DNA from: Sphingopyxis sp.
GTDB taxonomy: Bacteria; Pseudomonadota; Alphaproteobacteria; Sphingomonadales; Sphingomonadaceae
Direction: 5' to 3'
Assembly (NCBI GenBank): GCA_030655355.1
Contig: JAURVS010000131.1
Coordinates: forward strand, 1 to 32,403
DNA length: 32,403 nucleotides
In this document: positions 24,634 to 31,282 of the stretch, one piece after another
Numbering within the stretch: the first letter of the stretch is position 1
Layout of the letters: every line of letters starts with the position of its first letter
Made by a program: the position numbers and the translations under genes
The notes under the pieces: generated by a model
Seen by the model: the letters and a program-made list of their open reading frames with translations, nothing else
Told to the model about the DNA's origin: nothing
Database searches by the model: none

Positions 24634-25677
24634 GTGAACAGTAGCCTCTTTCTCACTTCAGCCTTTACGGGCGCACAAAGCGGCCCGACGTTGCTTGGAG
24701 TCGACATCGTCTGGGCTGGCACAATGCTGGCAGCGGTCGGCGTTTTTGCGGTCCTGTTCGCCATCTATGGCGCTTTGACGGTCCGCAACCCGATGACCAA
24801 GCGCGTGAAGGCGCTCAATGAACGCCGCGAGCAGTTGAAGGCGGGCATTACGGCTTCGACCGCAAAACGCCGCGCCAAGCTCGTCCGCAAAAACCATACG
24901 GCGGACAAGATGCGTACCGTGCTCGGCAGGCTCCAGGTCCTCCAGGAGACGCAGATCACTGACGTCCAGCAAAAGCTGGCTCAGGCAGGGATCCGCTCGA
25001 AAGATCTTGCCGTCGCCGTGATCTTTGGCCGCATGGTTTTGCCGGTCGTATTCGGCGGGCTCGCCGCATTCATGATCTATGCCTTGGATATGTGGCCCGA
25101 CCTGACGCCGTTCAAACGGTCGGCCTTCACGATGGTCGCGTTGATTCTCGGCTACAAGGCGCCCGACCTGTTCGTGCAAAACAAGCGCGCTAAGCGCACC
25201 GACGCGATCCGCAAAGGCCTCCCCGATGCACTCGATCTGCTCGTCATTTGCGCCGAGGCCGGTCTGACGGTCGACTCCGCTTTCTCGCGTGTGTCGAAAG
25301 AATTAGGCCGTGCTTATCCCGAACTTGGCGAAGAATTCGCGCTGACTTCGATCGAGCTGGGCTTCCTGACGGAGCGCCGCAAGGCATTTGAAAACTTCGC
25401 CTATCGCGTCAATCTGGAGTCAGTGAAGGGCGTGGTCACCACCATGATCCAGACCGAGAAATATGGTACGCCGCTCGCCAGCGCGCTGCGTGTGCTGTCG
25501 GCCGAATTCCGTAACGAACGTATGATGCGTGCTGAGGAAAAAGCGGCGCGGCTACCCGCGATCATGACCGTCCCGCTGATTCTGTTCATTCTGCCGGTGC
25601 TTTTCATCGTCATTCTGGGCCCGGCGGCGTGTTCGCTGAGCGACGCAATGGCGGGCGGCAGCTTCGGCGGCACCTGA
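24634..25677 (+). CDS. tadC: Type II secretion F-domain protein TadC
   Basis: A 347-residue partner of TadB with the same fold: an N-terminal hydrophobic helix, a basic coiled stretch (VKALNERREQLKAGITASTAKRRAKLVRK), membrane helices, and the T2SF core KGLPDALDLLVICAEAGLTVDSAFSRVSKEL and TTMIQTEKYGTPLASALRVLSAEFRNERM. C-terminal helices (LPAIMTVPLILFILPVLFIVI) end it. The start is GTG at 24634 with AGGGG 9 bases upstream. It is the last gene of the operon, closed by a strong bidirectional terminator. No TPR gene (tadD) follows. Confidence 0.94.
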   Translation: MNSSLFLTSAFTGAQSGPTLLGVDIVWAGTMLAAVGVFAVLFAIYGALTVRNPMTKRVKALNERREQLKAGITASTAKRRAKLVRKNHTADKMRTVLGRLQVLQETQITDVQQKLAQAGIRSKDLAVAVIFGRMVLPVVFGGLAAFMIYALDMWPDLTPFKRSAFTMVALILGYKAPDLFVQNKRAKRTDAIRKGLPDALDLLVICAEAGLTVDSAFSRVSKELGRAYPELGEEFALTSIELGFLTERRKAFENFAYRVNLESVKGVVTTMIQTEKYGTPLASALRVLSAEFRNERMMRAEEKAARLPAIMTVPLILFILPVLFIVILGPAACSLSDAMAGGSFGGT

Positions 25678-25701
25678 CGCCGAACGGACGCAATATGAAA
25701 C

Positions 25702-25731
25702 AAAGGGGCGGGAGCAATCCCGCCCCTTTTT
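25702..25731. terminator. Strong bidirectional intrinsic terminator
   Basis: A perfect 12-bp stem (25702-25713 with 25718-25729), core GGGGCGGGA/TCCCGCCCC, with a GCAA loop. It is followed by TTTTT on the plus strand (25727-25731) and by TTTG on the minus strand. It serves the convergent tadC and FAH-family genes. Confidence 0.9.
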
Positions 25732-25734
25732 CGT

Positions 25735-26736
25735 TCAGCCGACCTGCTGTTCGATCGCACCGAAAATGCTGTGGTGCCGGTCGTCGTCCATCCAGATGCG
25801 GACCATATCGCCCTTTTGCAGGAACGGCGTCTTCGGTTCGCCCTGCTGGATTGTTTCGACCGTCCGCACCTCGGCAAGGCAGCTGTAGCCGAGCCCGCCT
25901 TCGCTGACCGGCTTGCCCGGACCGCCGTCGACACCACGGTTCGACACTGTTCCCGACCCGATGATTGTTCCCGCACCCAAGTCACGGGTCTTTGCCGCGT
26001 GCGCGATCAGCGCGCCGAAATCGAACGTCATGTCGACGCCGGCATCGGCGCGGCCAAGCGCTTCTCCGTTGAGATCGACGCTGAGCGCACCGTGTAGCTT
26101 GCCCTCCGACCAGCGCTGCCCCAGCGCGTCGGGCGTCACGAACACCGGCGACATGGCGCTCGACGGCTTCGACTGGAAAAAGCCGAAGCCTTTCGCGAGT
26201 TCAGCCGGGATAAGCCCGCGCAGCGACACGTCGTTGGTGAGGCCGATCAGCAGAATCTTGTCACGCGCCGCAACCGCATCGATCCCCGACGGCACGTCGC
26301 CCGTCACCACGACCACTTCAGCTTCCATATCGCAGCCCCACGCGGGATCGCCGAGAGGGATCGGGTCGCGCGGGCCCAGAAAGGCGTCACTGCCGCCCTG
26401 ATACATCAGCGGATCGTGCCAGAAGCTGTCGGGCATTTCGGCACCGCGCGCCTGTCGCACCAGCGCAACATGGTTCACATAAGCGCTTCCATCCGCCCAC
26501 TGATACGCCCGTGGCAACGGCGAAGCCGCCTCGCGCTCGTGAAAACGCTCTTTCGGAATCGCATCATGATTCAAGTCTTCGGCCAGCGCCGCGAGCCGCG
26601 GTGCTGCGTAGGCCCAATTGTCGAGCGCCGCCTGCATCGTCGAAACGATCTGCCCGGCGTCAGCGTACCAGGCAAGATCGTCCGAGACGACGACCAAGCG
26701 CCCATCGCGGCCATGTTTAAGCGAAGCTAGTTTCAT
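25735..26736 (-). CDS. Fumarylacetoacetate hydrolase family protein
   Basis: A 333-residue FAH-fold enzyme. Recognisable features are the GSDAFLGPRDPI segment, metal-binding DMEAEVVVVTGDVP (Glu ligands), the IGLTNDVSLR block, and GAGTIIGSGTVSNRG near the C-terminus. Its length and the N-terminal MKLASLKHGRDGRLVVVSDD fit the bacterial ~330-residue fumarylacetoacetase form, which cleaves fumarylacetoacetate in tyrosine/homogentisate catabolism. No hmgA or maiA gene is adjacent, so the exact substrate is uncertain. It is convergent with tadC. The small Tat-signal protein gene lies 57 bases upstream on the same strand. Confidence 0.88.
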   Translation of the reverse strand: MKLASLKHGRDGRLVVVSDDLAWYADAGQIVSTMQAALDNWAYAAPRLAALAEDLNHDAIPKERFHEREAASPLPRAYQWADGSAYVNHVALVRQARGAEMPDSFWHDPLMYQGGSDAFLGPRDPIPLGDPAWGCDMEAEVVVVTGDVPSGIDAVAARDKILLIGLTNDVSLRGLIPAELAKGFGFFQSKPSSAMSPVFVTPDALGQRWSEGKLHGALSVDLNGEALGRADAGVDMTFDFGALIAHAAKTRDLGAGTIIGSGTVSNRGVDGGPGKPVSEGGLGYSCLAEVRTVETIQQGEPKTPFLQKGDMVRIWMDDDRHHSIFGAIEQQVG

Positions 26737-26793
26737 GAATACTCCTGTGTCTGACGATGCGGTTGAACCGACATCGCTACAAGGGAGCGAAAA

Positions 26794-27207
26794 TCAGCGC
26801 GACGTCGTGATCGATGCGAAACAGGTAAAGCCGCTCTGCCCCGCCTGCAAGCGCCGGATATATTGCAGATAGGCCTGCGACTGATTGTAGGTCGTGCCGG
26901 GCAACGTTTGCCCACGGAAGGCGCGCTTGACCTCTTCGCCTGTAAACGGGCGGGGGAAGCCGGCAAACGCGCCCTTCGTGCCCGGCGGGACAAGCTTGCC
27001 TGCAGTATCGATGTATTGACCGGCGCCCGTCGGACCGGGGACCGGGATCTGGCAATTCATCACCGACACCGCGGTCTGAGCAAAGGCAGGACGGATCGTC
27101 AAAGCGGCCGACACGCCCACCGCGCCGAGCGCGAGCATCTTGCGCCGCGAAGGCGTGGCTTCGCCGGTTTCAGCGGGCTTGCCGTCGGGAATGTCGCGAT
27201 TTTCCAT
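26794..27207 (-). CDS. Small exported protein with Tat-type signal
   Basis: A 137-residue protein of unrecognised family. Residues ~20-42 (SRRKMLALGAVGVSAALTIRPAFA) form a twin-arginine-like signal peptide: SRRKML, a moderately hydrophobic Ala-rich core and an AFA cleavage site. The mature ~95 residues contain two cysteines, Pro/Gly-rich segments and SQAYLQYIRRLQAGQSGFTC, and no recognisable catalytic motif. ATG at 27207 is chosen, as the signal begins soon after; the open frame extends far upstream without signal-like sequence. A tatABC operon is in the same window. It is divergent from the PhoR-type kinase gene. Confidence 0.72.
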   Translation of the reverse strand: MENRDIPDGKPAETGEATPSRRKMLALGAVGVSAALTIRPAFAQTAVSVMNCQIPVPGPTGAGQYIDTAGKLVPPGTKGAFAGFPRPFTGEEVKRAFRGQTLPGTTYNQSQAYLQYIRRLQAGQSGFTCFASITTSR

Positions 27208-27355
27208 CAGCAGCGCATAACCGAATGACGACGCGAGGAAAAGGAAAAGACGGCAGCAGGCATCGGCCTTCCCTCTTTGGCACATTGCCCCGTAAAGCGT
27301 TAACGGCTGCAATCGGTCTTGCGCTCGCCCCTCCGTCATGCGAGGCGCAGCGGCG

Positions 27356-28588
27356 ATGTTCGATCGCCTGTCCAGCTTGGTCATCGCCCTGACACTGGTC
27401 GCCATCGCGGCCATTTTCGCCACGCTGTCGGGAGGCGATGCGCTGTCGATCGCCATCATGCTTCTCGCTGGCTTCATCGCCGCCGCCACCGTTTACAGCG
27501 CGCTTCCTACCGCGCTACCCGACGCCCACGGTGCGGCTCTGTCACCTGCCGAAGCGCTTCCTCTTTCATTGCTCCGCCACCCCGATTTTGCGCATTGGGT
27601 CGATCAGGAAAAGGAACCGCTGATCGGCACGGCGGACAATATCGTCACCATTGCCAACGATGCCGCAATCCGTCTGCTCGGCCGCCATATTGTCGGCGCC
27701 GACATTCGCACCGCCATTCGCCATCCCGCCGCAACCGACTGGCTGTCGCGCATCGATGAAAATGCTGCGCTCGAAGCAGTCGATCTCGTCGATTATCCCC
27801 GCCCCGGCCAGCGCTGGACGATGCGGATCGCTGCTCTGTCGGGTAGCGAGCGTATCATTTTCCTGTCCGACCGCTCGGCGATCGACGCCGCCGATCGGAT
27901 GCGCTCTGATTTCGTGGCCAATGCCAGCCACGAATTGCGCACGCCGCTGGCGGCGATCCTTGGCTATGTGGAAACATTGCAGGAAATGAACGGCGAAGCC
28001 GACGCGCCGACGCGCGATCGGTTTCTTTCGATCATCGAGCGCGAAGCCGGTCGGATGCAGCAGCTCGTCATCGACCTTTTGTCGATCTCGCGCGTCGAGG
28101 CTGACCGTTTTCGCCGCCCGACCACAGCGGTCGACCTGACCGCCACCGTCCGGACCACGATCGCGCAATTACGCGACAGCGAACAGGCGCGCGCGAAAGA
28201 TATTGTCGCCGAGCTTGGCGATGACCCGCTGGTGATATTGGGCGATGAAGCGCAGTTGAAGCAGCTCGCACACAACATCATCTTCAACGCCATGAAATAT
28301 GGGTACGCCGACACGCCAGTGACTGTCGAGCTAGTCCGCGAGGGAAAGCGCGTGCGGCTGTCCGTCCGTGACGAGGGCGACGGGATCGCGCCCGATCATT
28401 TGCCCCGCCTTACCGAGCGCTTTTATCGCGTCGATGAGGCGCGAAGCCGCTCGGTCGGCGGTACGGGCCTAGGCCTCGCCATCGTCAAGCATATCAGCGA
28501 GCGGCACCAGGGCCAGCTCGATATCCAGAGCGAAGTCGGTAAGGGAACGCACGTTTCGGTCACTTTCCCGCTAGCGATCGCGAGCTGA
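27356..28588 (+). CDS. phoR: PhoR-type sensor histidine kinase
   Basis: A 410-residue membrane kinase. Two N-terminal helices (about residues 5-50) are followed by a PAS-like cytoplasmic segment (about 75-175). The HisKA domain has FVANASHELRTPLAAI with phospho-acceptor His192. The HATPase domain shows the N box NIIFNAMKYG, G1 DEGDGIAP, F box RFYRVDEARSR and G2 GGTGLGLAIVKHISERH. This is the PhoR class that phosphorylates PhoB in phosphate limitation. phoB, pst and phoU genes are absent here, so it might lie away from its partner or head a pst operon elsewhere. ATG 27356 is preferred over 27338 because GAGG lies just upstream. Confidence 0.82.
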   Translation: MFDRLSSLVIALTLVAIAAIFATLSGGDALSIAIMLLAGFIAAATVYSALPTALPDAHGAALSPAEALPLSLLRHPDFAHWVDQEKEPLIGTADNIVTIANDAAIRLLGRHIVGADIRTAIRHPAATDWLSRIDENAALEAVDLVDYPRPGQRWTMRIAALSGSERIIFLSDRSAIDAADRMRSDFVANASHELRTPLAAILGYVETLQEMNGEADAPTRDRFLSIIEREAGRMQQLVIDLLSISRVEADRFRRPTTAVDLTATVRTTIAQLRDSEQARAKDIVAELGDDPLVILGDEAQLKQLAHNIIFNAMKYGYADTPVTVELVREGKRVRLSVRDEGDGIAPDHLPRLTERFYRVDEARSRSVGGTGLGLAIVKHISERHQGQLDIQSEVGKGTHVSVTFPLAIAS

Positions 28589-28663
28589 TCACGGTCGCGC
28601 TAGACGGCAAAACCCGGCCTAACCTTGACTTTTTGCTTGTGAACGCCCATCTCCAGGAGGCTA

Positions 28664-28687
28664 TCGTCGCTTACGACGGATTTTTTT
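28664..28687 (+). terminator. Intrinsic terminator or csp leader attenuator
   Basis: CGTCG (28665-28669) pairs with CGACG (28674-28678), with a CTTA loop and a T-G closing pair, then seven Ts at 28681-28687. It lies 76 bases past the phoR stop and 90 before the csp start. It may end phoR transcripts or sit in the csp leader. Confidence 0.6.
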
Positions 28688-28726
28688 GCCTGATCGGTGG
28701 ACACTTCCCTCCTCACGCTTCCTGGC

Positions 28727-28789
28727 GCCATCGGCATTAGCCGATGGCAACACCGTTTCCGTGAAAGGAACAACTCCATGCCCATCGGC
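28727..28789 (+). promoter_or_regulatory. csp leader with two mutually exclusive hairpins
   Basis: GCCATCGGC (28727-28735) and GCCGATGGC (28740-28748) form a perfect 9-bp stem with an ATTA loop. The same GCCGATGG arm (28740-28747) can instead pair 8 bp with CCATCGGC at 28782-28789, inside csp codons 2-4, looping out the AAAGGAA site and start codon. The two structures cannot coexist, so they could form an RNA switch, for example temperature-sensitive. Confidence 0.45.
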
Positions 28790-28984
28790 ACCGTAAAATT
28801 CTTCAACACCGACAAAGGCTATGGCTTCATTGCCAACGAGGACGGCTCGGGCGACAATTTCGTCCACATCACTGCCCTCGAACGCGCCGGTATGACGACG
28901 CTGAACAAAGATCAGCGCGTTTCCTACGATGTGGAAACCGACCAGCGCGGCAAGGTCTCTGCCGTCAACATCCAATCGGCCTGA
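28778..28984 (+). CDS. Cold-shock protein (CspA family)
   Basis: A 68-residue single cold-shock domain. RNA-binding motifs RNP1 (KGYGFIAN) and RNP2 (NFVHI, a variant of VFVHxS) are present. The protein starts MPIGTVKFFNTDKGYGF and ends VSAVNIQSA. Members bind single-stranded RNA/DNA and act as RNA chaperones. ATG 28778 has AAAGGAA nine bases upstream; the frame is open from 28697 but that adds non-family sequence. It is followed after three bases by an IF-1-like gene, so both are probably translated from one transcript. The leader contains alternative hairpins. Confidence 0.94.
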   Translation: MPIGTVKFFNTDKGYGFIANEDGSGDNFVHITALERAGMTTLNKDQRVSYDVETDQRGKVSAVNIQSA

Positions 28985-28987
28985 TCT

Positions 28988-29251
28988 TTGGCCAAAGAGG
29001 AACTGCTAACCCTCGACGGCCAGATCGATGAAATTCTCCCCGACGGACGCTTTGGCGTCATTCTGGAGAATGACCATCGGATCATCGCTTATACAGCAGG
29101 CCGGATGCGACGCTTTCGCATCCGGTCGGTTGTTGGCGATGCCGTTCGCGTCGAGATGACGCCGTACGACCTGACCAAAGGCCGCATCATCTATCGTGAT
29201 CGCGGCGCGGGTCCGGCTGGCGGTGGTCCCCGCAAGGGCAATCGACGCTGA
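28988..29251 (+). CDS. infA: IF-1-like translation initiation factor paralogue
   Basis: An 87-residue protein with the S1/OB fold of IF-1: MAKEELLTL at the start, [60 protein letters not shown] as the core. Canonical IF-1 is about 72 residues; this one has a ~15-residue Gly/Pro/Arg tail ([15 protein letters not shown]). It also differs at normally fixed positions (MRRFRIR where MRKNRIR is usual), so it looks like a second, divergent copy rather than the housekeeping infA. The start codon is TTG at 28988, three bases past the csp stop; MAKEELL makes this start very likely. Pairing with csp suggests a role in cold- or stress-related translation (inference). Confidence 0.85.
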   Translation: MAKEELLTLDGQIDEILPDGRFGVILENDHRIIAYTAGRMRRFRIRSVVGDAVRVEMTPYDLTKGRIIYRDRGAGPAGGGPRKGNRR

Positions 29252-29289
29252 CTTCAACCAACAGCAAAACAGAATAATTACAGGATAAT

Positions 29290-29430
29290 ATGAACTTTAC
29301 ATTGAATGCATTTCCCTCCCTCCTTCGGCCCTATTCCGCAATTGATGCACGGGCCGACAAAGCAGCACGGCGATCGCCGACGCTGTCACGGCGCGAACTG
29401 CGCCGTCTGATCGCTCAAATGGTCGACTGA
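29290..29430 (+). CDS. Small hypothetical protein
   Basis: A 46-residue basic ORF, beginning MNFTLNAFPSLLRPYSAIDARADKAAR and ending SRRELRRLIAQMVD. AGGA lies 4-7 bases before the ATG. It has no membrane segment and no family I recognise; the C-terminus is a likely amphipathic Arg-rich helix. It lies 38 bases past the IF-1-like gene on the same strand and 49 bases before the next small gene, filling an otherwise empty stretch. Could be a non-coding stretch that is open by chance. Confidence 0.5.
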   Translation: MNFTLNAFPSLLRPYSAIDARADKAARRSPTLSRRELRRLIAQMVD

Positions 29431-29479
29431 TCCTTAATCAGCCCGACCCTTCAACCACCTAGCTCCAAGGATTTCCGCC

Positions 29480-29704
29480 ATGTCAAACACCAGCGATTTC
29501 TACCTGATTCAGGCAGACAAATGCGCATCGGACGCGGCGGAAAGCAGCTTGTCGCAGGTTCGCGACCGAAATCTGCGCGCCGAACAGGCGTGGCGCACGA
29601 TGGCCGAACGTCTGATTCAGACCGAAGCCACGCGTGCGCGGCAGGTTGCCGTCGCAGCCGCCAAGGCCGAAGCAAGCGCCGAAGCGAACGCGATCGCCGA
29701 CTGA
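29480..29704 (+). CDS. Small hypothetical protein, alpha-helical
   Basis: A 74-residue protein, MSNTSDFYLIQADKCASDAAES at the start, then an Ala/Arg/Glu-rich stretch (RAEQAWRTMAERLIQTEATRARQVAVAAAKAEASAEANAIAD) likely to be one long helix. No membrane segment or known domain is visible. AAGGA is 9 bases upstream of the ATG. The stop codon lies inside a 10-bp palindrome shared with the convergent aminotransferase gene. It belongs to the csp-infA-small protein group by position, but no function can be assigned. Confidence 0.72.
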   Translation: MSNTSDFYLIQADKCASDAAESSLSQVRDRNLRAEQAWRTMAERLIQTEATRARQVAVAAAKAEASAEANAIAD

Positions 29705-29722
29705 CGGGTCTCCCCGTCAGTC
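29699..29722. terminator. Palindrome covering two convergent stop codons
   Basis: GACTGACGGG (29699-29708) and CCCGTCAGTC (29713-29722) form a perfect 10-bp stem with a TCTC loop. Both TGA stops (29702-29704 plus, 29717-29719 minus) are inside the arms, so both proteins end in Asp. No T run follows on either side; it may act as a bidirectional hairpin or barrier. Confidence 0.55.
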
Positions 29723-31039
29723 GATCCGGTCGAGCAAGCCCGCGATCCTTCCAAACATCTCGTCGATCTGCGCTTTCTCGACGATCAGCGGCGGCGACAG
29801 CGCAATGATGTCGCCCGTCGCCCGAACGAGCAGTCCATTGTCGAAACAGGCGTGGAACAACTCCATCGCACGCGCGGTCGGCGCGCCGGCACGCGGCTCC
29901 AGTTCAATTCCAGCAACCAGCCCGATCGTGCGGATATCGATGATATGGCGCCGCCCTTTCAGGCTGTGCGCAGCCTCTTCCCAATAGGGCGCCAGTTCGT
30001 TCGCGCGATCAAACAGCCCATCGCGTGCGTAAAGATCGAGCGTCGCGAGACCCGCGGCGCTGGCAAGCGGATGCCCCGAATAAGTGTAGCCATGGAACAG
30101 CTCGATTCCGCCCGCGACACTGTCGATCACGGCATCATGCAATTCGCGCTTCACCGCTACCGCCCCCATCGGCACTGCGGCGTTGGTCAGCCCTTTTGCC
30201 ATCGTGATGATGTCGGGCGTCACGCCCCACTGCCCCGCTGCGGTCGCTCCGCCGACGCGGCCAAAGGCGGTGATCACCTCGTCAAAAATCAATATGATGC
30301 CATGCTTGTCGCATAGCTCGCGGAGGCGCTGAAGATAGCCGACTGGCGGCACCAGCACGCCGGTCGAACCCGCCATCGGCTCGACGATCACCGCCGCGAT
30401 CGTATCGGCACCGTGCAAGTCGACGAGACGCTGCAGATCGTCGGCCAATTCGGCGCCATGCGCCGGGAAGCCGCGTGTATAGGCGTTACGTTCGATATCA
30501 TGCGTGTGGCGGATGTGATCGACGCCAGGCAATCCGCCGCCAAAGGTGCGGCGATTGTTGACGAGCCCGCCGATGCTGATCCCGCCAAAGCCGGTGCCAT
30601 GATAGCCCCGCTCACGCCCGATCAGCCGGGTCCGCGTTCCCTGCCCCTTCGCCCGCTGGATATTGATCGCAATTTTCAGGGCAGTATCGACCGATTCCGA
30701 CCCGCTGTTTGTAAAGAATATCCGGTCGAGCCCTGCGGGCATGAGAGCGGCCACGCGCTGTGCCAGTTCGAACGGCAGCGGATGGCCCAACTGGAACGTA
30801 GGCGCAAAATCGAGCGTCGCCGCGGCTTTGGCAATCGCGTCGCTGATTTCGGGTGGACAATGCCCGGCATTGCAGCACCACAACCCTGCTGTGCCATCGA
30901 GGATCGTGCGCCCGTCGCTGCTTTTATAATACATCCCGCTCGCCGAAACGAGTTGGCGCGGGTTCGCCTTGTACGACCGGTTGGCGGTGAAAGGCATCCA
31001 GAAGGACGCCAGTTGGTCATTGTCACCCTGCATCGCCAT
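29717..31039 (-). CDS. Class III aminotransferase, omega-amino acid:pyruvate type
   Basis: A 440-residue PLP enzyme. It opens with FWMPFTANRSYKANPR and has LDGTAGLWCCNAGH, both typical of beta-alanine/omega-amino acid:pyruvate transaminases (BauA-like). Cofactor sites include TNSGSES (110-116), the GYHGTG loop, FDEVITAFGR with Asp253, and the Schiff-base Lys282 in TMAKGLTN. It moves amino groups from omega-amino acids or amines to pyruvate. The start may be ATG 31039 or ATG 31033, with AAAGGAAA upstream favouring the latter on spacing. Divergent from a PuuA-like glutamine synthetase gene, it could act on polyamine-derived substrates (inference). Confidence 0.88.
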   Translation of the reverse strand: MAMQGDNDQLASFWMPFTANRSYKANPRQLVSASGMYYKSSDGRTILDGTAGLWCCNAGHCPPEISDAIAKAAATLDFAPTFQLGHPLPFELAQRVAALMPAGLDRIFFTNSGSESVDTALKIAINIQRAKGQGTRTRLIGRERGYHGTGFGGISIGGLVNNRRTFGGGLPGVDHIRHTHDIERNAYTRGFPAHGAELADDLQRLVDLHGADTIAAVIVEPMAGSTGVLVPPVGYLQRLRELCDKHGIILIFDEVITAFGRVGGATAAGQWGVTPDIITMAKGLTNAAVPMGAVAVKRELHDAVIDSVAGGIELFHGYTYSGHPLASAAGLATLDLYARDGLFDRANELAPYWEEAAHSLKGRRHIIDIRTIGLVAGIELEPRAGAPTARAMELFHACFDNGLLVRATGDIIALSPPLIVEKAQIDEMFGRIAGLLDRID

Positions 31040-31052
31040 TTTCCTTTATCGG

Positions 31053-31130
31053 TCATCGTCGCCCGGACCCGATCCGGGGCATGCCTCTCTTGAAGAATGC
31101 GCGGGCACCGGGTCAAGCCTGCTTTGACAC
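31053..31130. repeat. REP-like imperfect palindromic element
   Basis: In the gap between the divergent aminotransferase and glutamine synthetase genes, CCCGGA (31062-31067) and TCCGGG (31073-31078) form a compact hairpin. Its GACCCG (31066-31071) also pairs with CGGGTC at 31109-31114. The sequence resembles the dispersed 'cccgga...tccggg' palindromes common in alphaproteobacterial intergenic regions. Only one copy is in the window, so repetition cannot be shown here. Confidence 0.4.
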
Positions 31131-31282
31131 AGATGAAGTGTTGCCGAATTCACGCAACCAAAGAAATGCGCATACAACCATGCCAAAAGTGGCAGAATAG
31201 CGGTCCCTCTGGCGTATCGCCGAAGCTTGCGATAGGCTGCTTCCGCACAACAGGGCCGGCTCCTCGGCCCAATCGGGGGCTC

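Noticed and set aside
28639-28740. GTG-initiated leader ORF (33 codons) whose stop lies in the loop of the csp leader hairpin
   Set aside because: Position is tempting for an attenuation peptide, but there is no Shine-Dalgarno before the GTG and no biased codon run; chance is likelier.
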